Source of the DNA: Diploptera punctata | Taxonomy: Eukaryota > Arthropoda > Insecta > Blattodea > Blaberidae | Reading direction: 5' to 3' | Assembly (NCBI GenBank): GCA_030220185.1 | Contig: JASPKZ010009680.1 | Span: forward strand, 1-64,000 | Length of the DNA: 64,000 nucleotides | Shown: positions 20,527 to 31,206 of the stretch, piece after piece | Layout of the letters: each line of letters opens with the position of its first letter | Position numbering within the stretch: the stretch's first letter is position 1 | Position numbers and translations under genes: made by a program | The notes under the pieces: generated by a model | What the model saw: the letters and a program-made list of their open reading frames with translations, nothing else | Database searches by the model: none | What the model was told of the DNA's origin: nothing

Positions 20527-20573
<47 letters not shown>
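20527..20573. repeat. (AT)n microsatellite
   Basis: TA repeat at the 3' end of the SINE. Confidence 0.97.
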
Positions 20574-20577
<4 letters not shown>

Positions 20578-20995
20578 TAGCACATGTCTATATAAGTTAT
20601 ATAGGAAAATCTTAAAATATATAATTACAATTTTGATAGATTAAATAAGCGTTGTTATATTCTTACGCACGCGCAATGCAGAATACCCTTGGGATTTCTA
20701 TTGTTTCAAAATGTTTCTTTCTGTAAAATATCTTAAACATTGGATAAGAAACCATTTGAAAAGCGGAGAGAAACAAATTATTTTCAATGTTTTCAAATAG
20801 TTTAGTGAAAAATACTCCACATTAGCCATCGAGGATGTGGTGAAAATAACAACAAAATTTACAGGTGAGTCAGTATAGAGCATATAGTGTGCTCGTAATG
20901 AAATTGCAAGTGAAGGATATCTATTTACATCATGGCAAAAGCGTAAACGTCTGATTATGTAGGCCCATACCTATTTTTTTTTTTTTGGCTATTTA
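20574..20995. other. unassigned interval
   Basis: No recognisable feature. Confidence 0.4.
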
Positions 20996-21745
20996 ACTCA
21001 TGCCCCAAATGGGAGTCAAAGACCAGACACGTTTCAATGATTTTTTATTTACAACCAATCACAGTCGTGTTTCGCCTAAAATTTACCAACTAAAGTTTAT
21101 CATAATAAAGAAAACACCTCCTTTTTAACATTCTGAATAGGTCATAGCATTATATTGCAGTGACTGACTCTGTAAGAAATACGGCTAGCAGATTGTATAT
21201 ATAGTGGATGAATGTCAACACATAGCGCATGCGGGAGTTAATATAAAAACATTTGTAGCAATTGATTATACCACAAAAAAAAACACTTTTTGCACTTTCT
21301 TAAATGTATTTTTTTCCCCAGGTAATAACATTCCAGAAAAATATAATTGTCATATTTACATCATAGGACATCAGAAATGAATTAATATACAGTTTGATGT
21401 GTTTCATTTTTACTCCGCTAGAGTGCATTCTTACAATACTGCGTTCCTTTGGCAATAAACAATATGATCTGGTTGCAGTGATGAACAAAAGAAGCAAATG
21501 AAGCGTACCAATCGTTTCTCATTTGTTTTCAAACAGCGCCGTTTACATTAAATGTATGAATATTTTAAAATAACAATATTTAAGTAATGATTTGTGAGTA
21601 AACAGCTTAATTTTATTCCTTAAATAGTCCTAACAAATGCCACTCTTGATTTCCAAATTCTCTAGATAAATTCATTCCGCACTTCGTGAGTCGTGAATTT
21701 ATCGATAATTTGGAAATCACTCGTGGCATTACTTATGATAAATAA
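20996..21745 (+). mobile_element. T-family DNA element, copy T2
   Basis: The left TIR starts ggctatttaactcatgcccc and runs about 120 bases to ccaactaaagtttatcataa. The right part contains the hairpin aatgccactcttgatttcca...tggaaatcactcgtggcatt (21637-21731) and ends at acttatgataaa. The right-hand TIR is absent. No protein frame. Confidence 0.8.
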
Positions 21746-22088
21746 ATAACAAGTGGATTTTCCTAATTATTGGTTCCATCTTACCTGGTATTTAGTCTTA
21801 TTTCCCTTAAAATACGATGTTGACTAAGAACAATGTTTCTACCGATGACAGTTTCATACGCAATTGAGTCATATGGCGGGTAAAAGTAGCACCATGGTTT
21901 CTTCAATAGACGGTATCGGCGGAGTAATACCTTATGCAAGTTAGTTTTACAGTACAACTGGAATTTAGCTCGGAATTTTTATACAGTAAGTTTAGACTTC
22001 AGATTGAGAAAAGCGGCTATCACGGCTGGTGGACCCGATATGCTGACCACATCACAGCCCTATAATAATTATATGAATATTCACCTTT
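21746..22088. other. unassigned interval before the 96-codon frame
   Basis: May be the 5' part of the element carrying the next frame. No domain recognised. Confidence 0.3.
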
Positions 22089-22376
22089 GTGACATCCAAT
22101 TGTAAATACAACTCAAAAAAGACCTTCACATCTGTGAAGGTTGATCCAAGAGTTTCCTTCACCCAAGCTTTACAGACTGGCACTGCTTCCGAAACAATTA
22201 AAGAGAACAGCACTGCTGTAGCAAAGGGCCAGCAATTGCCAATAGGTAACTTAAGTGCACGTGGGGAGGAAATTCTCCGGGATATTCAGCCTTTGTTGGC
22301 TGAACTGTCTAGTCCTATGGAGCGTTTTCTCTTCATGAGCCGACTGGTTAACCTGTGTTTTGCAGATTACCACTAA
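22089..22376 (+). pseudogene. unrecognised open frame, probably retroelement-derived
   Basis: 96 codons. It contains VDPRVSFTQALQTGTASE, then GEEILRDIQPLLAELSSP and MERFLFMSRLVNLCFADYH. The polar middle and the RVSF--AL motif recall the end of LINE ORF1/gag-like proteins, but I cannot assign a family. There is no ATG at the start. The downstream sequence ends in a (CAGT)n run at 22683-22722, as in a retroelement tail. Confidence 0.35.
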
Positions 22377-22682
22377 AGGAGAGACCATCTACATAATAGT
22401 GCGAGACTACTCGCTTTTAAAGAGTGTGGCTCACTCTACGTTGTCCGGCTTTCGGACTCTCTGCTTGCCGGCGGCGTAGTTTATGATTGCCCTATTTTCA
22501 AGTGCAGTGGTTTCCACTATTATTCTATCGTAGACCTGTTAGGTAAAATATATTGTCACCTAGGGCTGAGGTTATATAATCCACAACTACTACTTGATAG
22601 CCACAAAGGAATTTGCTGCCAAGTTAATCCCCTTGGGAAACAGTATGCAGCACACTGGACGGTGCAAGTCACCGTCAACAAT

Positions 22683-22722
22683 CAGTCAGTCAGTCAGTCA
22701 GTCAGTCAGTCAGTCAGTCAGT
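22683..22722. repeat. (CAGT)n microsatellite
   Basis: About ten units. May be the 3' tail of the element containing 22089-22376. Confidence 0.95.
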
Positions 22723-22858
22723 CACCTTTGTGTTTAACACATATGACTGTGAGGCTAGCAACCGGCTGTTAGGCCTATGGTCTTCTAACCCTGTCGTGTT
22801 ATGGAGTTTATAAGCAGGTTCAATACATTAGTATGGGCCTAAAATGGTGCGCGGTATA

Positions 22859-23276
22859 ATGGGCTTAAGTAAAAAAAAAAACTTTTGAGGACAAGCAAAA
22901 TAAACTTCAAGGTGATCACTAAATAAGTATGTTCGACTATAGTCCGTCTGTAGAATCTATAGAGGAGCTGTCCGAAGTTAGCCATCTGTGCAGGGGGCAG
23001 GCAAAAATACACGGCCAATGAGGCCGCGGAAGGAAGTGCAGGAGGGAGAACAGATCACGTGACATTACTCATTTCGCTCTTGAGCTTCATGCGAGAATGA
23101 TATCTAATCGGATTTCTCTACACATTTCAAGGACAGACTTTAGATATTCTGTATTTTAGAATATTTATCTTTTTATATTCCAAAACACAGAATATGTAGA
23201 CGAACATGCTTTTTATAGAGATCACCTTGAAGTTTATTTTGCTTGTCCTGAAGATTTTTTTTTTACTTAAGCCCAT
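22859..23276. mobile_element. 418-bp TIR element (MITE)
   Basis: Terminal inverted repeats of about 75 bases: gggcttaagtaaaaaaaa...gaggacaagcaaaataaact at left and agtttattttgcttgtcctg...tttacttaagccc at right. The interior is GC-richer and non-coding. TSD not certain; an AT dinucleotide flanks both ends. Confidence 0.88.
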
Positions 23277-23769
23277 CATGACAATAATAGTAGTAAAATA
23301 TGGCAATTAGAAGTAATATTTGCTTGGAATTCAGTTGCTATATCTGTGTTTTCATTGTCACGTAATTAGGCTGTGTATTGGATGTGTATATTATTAATAA
23401 CACTGATTGTTCGTTTGTGCCCTCTGGCTGACATATAATGAACATTCATTGCATTTCCATTTCATAACCCAAGTCAACATTGTAACTATGTCATAACAAT
23501 GCGAACAATTGAAATGCCACACGAATTAGCTTTATAGCAGATTTCCAATAACACGTAAATGCCCTCTGTTATAATTAAAATTTCTGCTTTGCAAAGGAAT
23601 TCTCTAATTTATAGAATACCAATAGCCAAATACACTAGAAGCGATTTGGGAACGCCAAACGATAAAGTTGTTTACCTAATGCAAATTCAGCACGAGTCAA
23701 TTTCTATTTGATTTATTATTTGAGACTCTTGAAGTCCTATTACTTTATATTAATTCTATACTCTATCCA
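23277..23769. other. unassigned interval
   Basis: No coding frame or repeat recognised. Confidence 0.4.
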
Positions 23770-24066
23770 TCCATAGTAATTCTGCCCGAGGGCAGGTCTT
23801 TCACTGCAATCGTAGCATTTTCATGCTATGCTTTGCAGCTTTACTATCAGGGAATTATAGGTGTGGTAGCTTATCGTTGCTTTCCACATCGGTAAAGGAT
23901 ATTAAGGTTGATGATGATGGTCGGATGGTTTTCGGGGACCGTTGGGCCCTAAGCTTCCTGACATTTGTCTTACAGGTGAGGAAAAACCCCGGAAAAAACC
24001 TCACCCAGGAGCCTGACCAGACCTGGAATCGAACCCGGGCCCGCTACCTCGAGACCACAGCGGTGG
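23770..24066 (-). mobile_element. SINE-1 with tail A
   Basis: Tail A at left (gtaattctgcccgagggcag...cgtagcattttcatgctatg), body, then a shortened head with part of the tRNA-like segment deleted between the B box and ctcgagaccacagcgg. Confidence 0.9.
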
Positions 24067-24107
24067 ATCTATATTCTATATCATATTTAATAACCTGTGT
24101 GAAATAA

Positions 24108-25225
24108 CTAGTCAAATTTTCCTGCAAATAAATACAGAAAAAACAAAATATACGACTAATAAAAAATACATTTTAAAACTAAATGAACAGGTTATTATAA
24201 ATTGACAAAACTACGATAAAAGTTAGTTGTTTTAATATTTGGGGTGCACAAGTAAATAATTTGAGATAGAAATAAAATCAAGAATAAATGCTGCAAATAA
24301 TTCCTATTATGCATTTCAAAATATATTAAGGGAATAGTATATTTCACCACCGTTGTGGTCTCGAGGTAATGTGCTGCCTTGTCACCGGGTTCGATCCCCG
24401 GTCGGGACAGTTTTTCTGGGTGAGGTTTCTATCGGGTTTTTTTCCTCACCTGTAAGACAAATGTCAGGAAAACTTGAAGGCCCAAACGATCCCCGAAATC
24501 ATATGGCCATCGCAATCATCATCATTCATATTCATCTTAGATTAAGCTTAGGATTAGGGACTCTCCTGGCGCACCAGTATCATCATCATCACCCATCATA
24601 TCATCGGGGCAACGTAACCCTGCCTTCCAGGCGCCCCAACTTCAGAAGTGGGTTACAAGTACGCCATGCCAGGAGAGAACACCAGAACACCAGGAATGTC
24701 GAAAGACAACCTGGGTCATATGCAAAAAAAGTATATTTCACAACGCCTTAAAATTCTAAATCTGAGAGGATGATAAGGCTTGCAGTGTTGTATGGATCTG
24801 AATCATGGACTTTAAAACAATAAAATGGAAAGACTTCTCCGGAATTGGGAACGGAAGATTTTAAGAAAGATCTAGGATCTGTAAGTGAGGATGTACTTTG
24901 GAGAATCAAAATGAACCACGAGTTATATAGATTATTGAATTCATTAGATATAGTACCTTCTGTGAAAATATGTAGATTGGAATGGTTGGGTCATATTTTG
25001 AGAATTGAAAACACAAGAATAGTAAAATAAAAACTTTGGATGATAAACCAGAAGGAAGGAGAAAGAGAGGAAGACCAAGAGTATGGTGGAAGGATGATAT
25101 TGAGGAGGACATGAAACTGATGGGAGTTACGAGGTAGAGAAGTAGGGCAATGGATAGATAAGAATGGGCATTTGTCTTAAAGGAAGCCAAGGTTAAACTG
25201 AAAGACAGTAGTGTTAAGAAAGAAG
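24108..25225 (+). mobile_element. LINE (RTE-like), split by a SINE
   Basis: The forward translation holds INTEKTKY, then after the SINE LAVLYGSESWTLKQ, DVLWRIKMNHELYRLL, CRLEWLGHILRIENTRIVK, GRPRVWWKDDIEED and EWAFVLKEAKVKLKD. This matches the post-RT region of RTE-like proteins. Several stops. A SINE with a 12-base TSD sits at 24348-24729. Confidence 0.85.
24348..24729 (+). mobile_element. SINE-1 with tail B, nested in a LINE
   Basis: The head lacks part of the tRNA-like loop (gccttgtcaccgggttcgat). The body is as in other SINE-1 copies as far as catatggccatcgc. It then switches to tail B: cttaggattagggactctcc, catcatatcatcggggcaac, gccttccaggcgccccaact, gccaggagagaacaccag. The 12-base agtatatttcac is at 24336-24347 and 24730-24741. 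Confidence 0.95.
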
Positions 25226-26340
25226 AAGAACGCTATAACATTTATGGTCATATCGCATCTAGGAACTTTTATGCTATGGTTTATCTACGACGCAAAGCGC
25301 CAGCGCAAAAATTGCTCCCCATGTATTTAAATGGATGTGGTTTATCTACAACGCAAATTGCTGGCGCGAAAAATTTTGCGCTGACATGTCACGTCGTGTA
25401 TTTGAATCTCTTGAATCCGGGACGCAATTTGCCAGCGCAAACAAAGAATATAGAAGTTATTACCCGTACTCATTGGTGAAATTGCTAAAAACAAACTAAG
25501 ATTTTATGACAAATGTCGGAAATACAGTACTTGTTTTATAACTTTCCAATTTTAACGACGAAAGTTAGATAGTTTTGTTGCAAATCATAGAGTTCTATAC
25601 ATGTTTTATACAATATGAACATAAATGAGTACATAGATGTACAGAAAAGAGTTATTGAGGCTTGAACTTAGTCAAGAGATACATAAAAGCTGTAAATATT
25701 GTATCTTGGGGGTATTATGGATGTACATAAATTTCGTCTTCTATTAAATTCAAAACCTGATAAATCTGCTCAGGCGAAAATCTGAAGTATTCTAAAATCT
25801 GGTATTTTTATCAACTATATGTTTATTCAAGAACTAAACAATAATTTTCCATACAACATTCATATGGTGCTGTTGCTCTAGGTACTTTATCTGTCTTTAC
25901 TAATATTTCGTACTATTTTAAACGTTTTGCAACGATACATAAAACTTTTTTTAAAAGAATTTTATTATGTTTATCTATGTACACAAATTATGACTTTTCC
26001 TCTCAATTTATTTTCAAAGTTCTTTACTAGAATTAAAGTTGGCATACGTGAACGCTTATAAAATTAAATCCACCAGATGGCAGGGCATATGTGTGAATGG
26101 CCAACATTTGCATTTAATTCGAAACCATATTTTAAGAAATAAATGTTCAATCACTTCATATTGTTAGGTTCCGATGGGTCAGTTTAGTGTACATCAGATT
26201 AGTTTATAGTTTACTAAATAGTATGTATGTAATTTATTTCATTAGGTTAAGCAGGGACAGGTTTGTATACATTAATTTTGTAAACACATTTGGAAGTTTA
26301 TTATGAACGTTGGTCATTTTGTATTCCCATTTATGTGGTG
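25226..26340. other. unassigned interval with a short internal repeat
   Basis: 25270-25445 holds two or three related units (ggtttatctacgacgcaaag / ggtttatctacaacgcaaat, each with gc-ggcgc-aaaa). The rest is AT-rich without recognisable content. Confidence 0.4.
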
Positions 26341-26654
26341 CCATCTGGCTACAATTCCATAAATATAAGCGCTGTACCGTATGCGCTCCATGCTAAACCA
26401 GTATCACGCCGAGCGTAACGCGAGATTGCGTTACGTCGGGCGCGACACGCTGTATAATAAACCGTTGCATTAGATGTAACCAATAGATTGTGTGTTTCTA
26501 TCATCCATCCATCCATCCTATCGCTCTTGCAGATGAAGTCGGACCCTGGCCACCCGTCTGATGTAGTTACGCTTATTTCCCTACACATGTCATGAGTGAC
26601 ATACTTTTTAAAGAAAATATTTACTTTATAGCAGTAACGCTTATTTATTTCGAT
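26341..26654. other. repeat-derived interval
   Basis: 26565-26600 (tagttacgcttatttcccta then catgtcatgag) matches a SINE-3-type tail seen near 33440. 26605-26654 (aatatttactttatagcagt) matches the inner arm of the palindrome at 26964-27493. An open frame here is not supported. Confidence 0.45.
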
Positions 26655-26664
26655 GTTATAATTA

Positions 26665-26880
26665 AAAAAAATAACCTTAAGACACTGCTACTCACTTGAC
26701 AGTTATGTTGTTTCATTGGGAGTGCACCTCTATGCGAGTAGCAAGGTGGGGCCCCGGTCCCATACTGGCCGAAATTCCATGAGAAAATTTTTTCCCCCAT
26801 GGGGACTGGAACCAGCGCAAGTCCCGTAGCTCTGTGCCAAGGCATCTTGACTTAACCACTCGGGTAAAGTAGATAATAAA

Positions 26881-26924
<44 letters not shown>
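26665..26924 (-). mobile_element. SINE-5 plus (AT)n tract, inserted with a 10-base duplication
   Basis: The minus-strand head reads CCGAGTGGTTAAGTCAAGAT, B box GCTGGTTCCAGTCCCCATGG, body CATGGAATTTCGGCCAGTAT. gttataatta is at 26655-26664 and 26925-26934. The AT tract (26882-26924) lies on the head side. Confidence 0.75.
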
Positions 26925-26927
<3 letters not shown>

Positions 26928-26988
26928 ATAATTACATCTTTAACATTGAGCAATGCAAGCTTAATATGGTATGATAAGAAAAATAAAT

Positions 26989-27057
26989 GCCTGGACGGGA
27001 TTCGAACCCGGATCTCTGAGTCTGTACCTCAGCGTGATATCCATTACACTACCAGGC
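26989..27057 (-). pseudogene. tRNA-like sequence, left arm of palindrome
   Basis: Minus strand: acceptor GCCTGG with CCAGGC, A-box region TAGTGTAATGGATATCA, anticodon arm CTGAG-GTACAGA-CTCAG (would present ACA), B box CCGGGTTCGAATCCCG. The T stem and acceptor are one pair short. Likely a SINE head or tRNA pseudogene. Confidence 0.65.
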
Positions 27058-27407
27058 GAATCCAATTCAAACACTTATTTTTCTTATATACGTATTGTAC
27101 TCTCCATTATTACTAGATGTCGCGAGAACACTGTCTTCACTGCCATCTAGTAGCTGACTATATCAAGTAAGCAAATTAAAGAGAATATTTATTTTACTTT
27201 ATAGCAGTGACGCTTTATCGATGTTAAAGATTTAATTATAACATCGATAAAGCGTCACTGCTATAAAGTAAAATAAATATTCTCTTTAATTTGCTTACTT
27301 GATATAGTCAGCTACTAGATGGCAGTGAAGACAGTGTTCTCGCGACATCTAGTAATAATGGAGAGTATAATACATATATAAGAACAATACGTGTTTGAAT
27401 TGGATTC

Positions 27408-27468
27408 GCATGGGTAGTATCACGCTGAGGTACAGACTCAGAGATCCGGGTTCGAATCCCGTCCAGGC
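27408..27468 (+). pseudogene. tRNA-like sequence, right arm of palindrome (damaged)
   Basis: The same sequence as the left copy but with the 5' third shortened (gcatgggtagtatcacgc), so it can no longer form the acceptor and D arms. B box intact. Confidence 0.6.
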
Positions 27469-27493
27469 ATTTATTTTTCTTATCATACCATAT

Positions 27494-28051
27494 ATATATC
27501 ATTTTTGTTTGCAGACGATTTAATAATAGAAAAATGAAGATGACTTACAGAAATCTTTGCATGAATTAAATAAAATACCGGTATGCACATTACACTATCT
27601 AAAGATATTGGCAAGGAAAACAAATCATGGCTTTTAGAAGAAAAGATCCAGTGAGATCCAAAATTATTTTAGAAAACCCAAGTATAGAACAGGTGTCGAG
27701 TTTCAAATATTTGGGCTGAGATATTAGCTTCAATAAGGAAAGAGATATTGATTCCAAAATAAATACATTTGAGACGGTATGTGGAACAATACAGAGAACG
27801 TTAAAAATAAAAGTAAAAAAGGAACAAAAATTAAAATGTATAAAGTTATGGCAATTCCCACAATATTGTATAGATGTGAAACTTGGGCTCCAACGAAAAA
27901 ACAGAAAGATAGAATACAGACGGCGGAGATGAGGTTCCTCAGACAAGTTAAAGGATGTTCAAAACTTGATAGAACAAGAAATGAGGATATAAGAGAAGAA
28001 TTGAAAGTGCAACCTTTATTGGATAAAGTCACGAATTATAGATAAAAGTGG
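27494..28051 (+). mobile_element. LINE fragment with RT catalytic motif
   Basis: Starts near FADDLIIEK (ttt gca gac gat at 27508-27519, the reverse-transcriptase YADD-type box). It continues with TILYRCETWAPTKKQKDR, IQTAEMRFLRQVKGCSKLDR, TRNEDIREELKVQPLLDKV and ends where T3 begins. Stops and shifts in the first half. Same LINE group as 59470-59775 and 62746-63406. Confidence 0.82.
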
Positions 28052-28622
28052 CTTTATCTAGAGAATTTGGAAATCAAGAGTGGCATTTGTTAGGACTATT
28101 TAACGAATAAAATTAAGCTGTTTTCTCACAAATCATTATTTAACTATAGTTATTTTAAAATATTTATATATTTAATGTAAACGGCGATGTTTGAAAACAA
28201 ATGAGAAACGATTGATACGCTTCATTTCCTTCCTTTGTTCATCACTGCAACCAGATCATAATATTATTTGTTACCAAAGGATCGCAATATTGTAAGAATG
28301 CACCCTAGAGGAGAAATTTATAACCAACGTTATAGGTATTAATTAATTTGATGTGCTATGATGTAAATATGTCAATTATATTTTTCTGCAACGTCATTTC
28401 CTGGAAAATAATTCGTTTAAGAAAGTGCAAACAGTGTTTTCTTTTTTTTTTGTGGTATAATCAATTTGTTACAAGTGTTTTTATATTATATATCGCATGC
28501 GCTTTCTGCTGACATTCATGCACTATATATACAATCTGGTAGCCGTATTGTTGGGGGGCTAGTCACTGCAAAATAATGCTTTGACCTATTCAGAATGTTA
28601 AAAAGGAGGTGCTTTCTTTGTT
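28052..28622 (-). mobile_element. T-family DNA element, copy T3 (partial)
   Basis: Reverse-orientation T sequence from ctagagaatttggaaatcaa through cgccgtttac-like (gtaaacggcgatg) and tgcaccctagagga to gaatgttaaaaaggaggtgc. Lacks TIRs. Truncates the LINE at its left. Confidence 0.8.
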
Positions 28623-28625
28623 ATA

Positions 28626-29054
28626 ACTATTTAACTCATGTCGCAAATGGTAGTCAATGACCAATCACGTTCAATGAATTCTGTTTTACACCAATAACAG
28701 TCGTGTTTCACCTCGTTCTTTATCGATTTCTCTTATCAGCTCCTGCTTTCGTGATAAAGAAAGCTCGTCCTTTTTTATATTCTGAACAGGTTAAACCATT
28801 ATTTTCCTCCAACAAATACATTGAATATAGCAAATATTGAATAGATTCAGTGATTTTACTGAGTTGTTTATTCAAAATATGATTAACCTATAATGTTGAT
28901 TATAATAGTTTGATGTTTTTTCATTATTTCTCCACTAGAGTGCATTCTTACAATATTGCGATCCTATTTGGCAATAAATAATATGATCGAGTTGCAGTGA
29001 ATATCATAACCTCACATTTCTAATTCGTTTTGAAATATCGCCGTTTACATTAAC

Positions 29055-29085
<31 letters not shown>

Positions 29086-29349
29086 TATTTTTTAGTAAAG
29101 AGCTTAATTTTATTCCTTAAATAGTCCTAACAAATGCCACTCTTGATTTCCAAATTCTCTAGATAAATTCATTCCTCACTTCGTGAGTCGTGAATTTATC
29201 GATAATATGGAAATCACTCGTGTGGTATTACTTATGATAAACTTTAGTTGGTACATTTTAGGCGAAACACGACTGTGATTGGTTGTAAATAAAAAATCAT
29301 TGAAATGTGATTGGTCATTGACTCCCATTTGGGTCATGAGTTAAATAGT
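28626..29349 (+). mobile_element. T-family DNA element, copy T4 with both TIRs
   Basis: The left end actatttaactcatg...agtcaatgaccaatcacg is answered by the right end gtgattggtcattgactccc...catgagttaaatagt. TIRs span about 100-115 bases (29236-29349 at right). The inner hairpin aatgccactcttgatttcca...gaaatcactcgtg precedes the right TIR. The interior is shorter than in T2 and non-coding. This copy defines the family ends. Confidence 0.88.
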
Positions 29350-29846
29350 CACATGAATGGAATGAGTAAGGAGATACATACATTGTTAACAAGAAATTAT
29401 TAAGCAGGAGGAAGACGTGATGTTGGAAACATAGCAAACATTGGGCTGATGCATTATGACGTCTGAACGGGCAACTGCCTTATCCTTGGAGTGACGATGA
29501 TGAATCTTATCTTTACATAGACATTTTTTTTATTTATAAATAGGTTGAATATGTTATACATAAAATGATTGCTTCCATTAGGAAATAATTTCTCTCTCTT
29601 GTGTTATAAAACGTTATAGTTTTGTATTTCTTCTGAACCGTCTCTTTTTGTTCTTCTCCAGAAATAAAGTGAACGAAATTGTAGACAAAGGTTCTTGTGT
29701 TTATTCCGCAAGGAATGTAAACAACCATTAGCGAACTTAAGTTTGGTTCCGGGTTGACTTGTAGTACCGGGGTCGACTTTTATCGATCCTTCTCATTACA
29801 GTGTCTATGTTATCAGCGAGACTTGTAGCTTCAAGCAATATTCATG
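29350..29846. other. unassigned interval
   Basis: 29400-29480 contains aacattgggctgatgc-like sequence resembling SINE-3 tails. Otherwise nothing seen. Confidence 0.35.
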
Positions 29847-31206
29847 ACAAGATGGAAATGTACGTGCAATTTGCCTTTGTAATTAATGAGGATCCTGTTT
29901 GACTTCAGGTTGCAAGAACAGATTCTATAGTCCTCCATATTGCTTTGGATTCATGACATTATCTAGTATCTTTTGTTCTTCATCATCATCTTTTACTTTT
30001 CCTTTATATATTTTTTTTCTTCTTCAGATGTCATCGCTTCTCTTCATGAATCTTAGCCAACTCAATAACTTTCTTTACCCTGCTACTCTTTTCCAATTAT
30101 TACTTTTTATTCTTCTTCTTCTTCTTCGGCTTTTCCCCATTATAGGTTTGCCGTCTTCAGTTTCCATTTATCTCTATCATTCCAAACTCAGTCTTCTAAA
30201 TTCCTATCATCCATTATAGTTCTGACGTAGGTTCCCATTTCCATCTTGGTCTGCCACGTTTATTTTCTTCCAGGAGGTGACCATTGGTATATATTTTTTG
30301 GCCAAGATGGAAATTTACGTGCAATTTGCCTTTGTAATTAATAAGGATCCTGTTTGACTTCAGGTTGCAAGAACAGATTCTATAGTCCTCCATATTGCTT
30401 TGGATTCATGACATTATCTAGTATCTTTTGTTCTTCATCATCATCTTTTACTTTTCCTTTATATATTTTTTTTCTTCTTCAGATGTCATCGCTTCTCTTC
30501 ATGAATCTTAGCCAACTCAATAACTTTCTTTACCCTGCTACTCTTTTCCAATTATTACTTTTTATTCTTCTTCTTCTTCTTCGGCTTTTCCCCATTTATA
30601 GGTTTGCCGTCTTCAGTTTCCATTTATCTCTATCATTCCAAACTCAGTCTTCTAAATTCCTATCATCCATTATAGTTCTGACGTAGGTTTCCCATTTCCA
30701 TCTTGGTCTGCCACGTTTATTTCTTCCAGGAGGTGACCATTGGTATATATTTTTTGGCCAAGATGGAAATTTACGTGCAATTTGCCTTTGTAATTAATAA
30801 GGATCCTGTTTGACTTCAGGTTGCAAGAAAAGATTCTATAGTCCTCCATCTTGCTTTGGATTCATGACATTATCTAGTATCTTTTGTTCTTCATCATCAT
30901 CTTTTTCTTTTCCTTTATATATTTTTTTCTTCTTCAGATGTCATCGCTTCTCTTCATGAATCTTAGCCAACTCAATAACTTTCTTTACCCTGCTACTCTT
31001 TTCCAATTATTACTTTTTATTCTTCTTCTTCTTCGGCTTTTTCCCATTTATAGGTTTGCCGTCTTCAGTTTCCATTTATCTCTATCATTCCAAACTCCCT
31101 CTTCTAAATTCCTATCATCCATTATAGTTCTGACGTAGGTTTCCATTTCCATCTTGGTCTGCTACGTTTATTTCTTCCAGGAGGTGACCATTGGTATATA
31201 TTTTTT
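29847..31206 (-). repeat. threefold tandem repeat (about 455 bp unit) of a LINE 3' end
   Basis: Units at about 29847-30302, 30303-30757 and 30758-31206 are nearly identical: gtgcaatttgcctttgtaat, gacttcaggttgcaagaa, ccagtctt-free gcttctcttcatgaatctta, ttataggtttgccgtcttca, ccatttccatcttggtctgc. The right end of unit 3 overlaps the LINE 31122-31935, whose 3' end (minus strand) it continues. Only a few base and indel differences, so recent. Confidence 0.92.

Larger units (their letters stand above)
26964..27493. repeat. 530-bp near-perfect palindrome with tRNA-like ends
   Basis: Arms 26964-27226 and 27239-27493 are inverted copies around a 12-base centre (27227-27238). They share atatggtatgataag at the tips, the tRNA-like segment, cgaatccaattcaaacac, ctccattattactagatgtc, gccatctagtagctgac and gactttatagcagtgacgc-type inner arms. 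The main difference is an 8-base deletion in the right tRNA-like head. Transcripts across it would form a very long hairpin. Confidence 0.93.

Noticed and set aside
22089..22376. Host exon
   Set aside because: No ATG at the start, no clear splice sites, and a nearby (CAGT)n tail. A retroelement relic is more likely, so it is listed as a low-confidence pseudogene.
24353..24751. 132-codon open frame
   Set aside because: Lies entirely within SINE-1B and its flank. Similar frames recur in every SINE-1 copy.
26349..26588. 79-codon minus-strand frame as a gene
   Set aside because: No domain, no conservation evidence, and flanked by repeat pieces.
29847..31206. CRISPR-like array
   Set aside because: The repeat unit is 455 bp, there are no spacers, and the context is a eukaryotic LINE. 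Only three direct copies.
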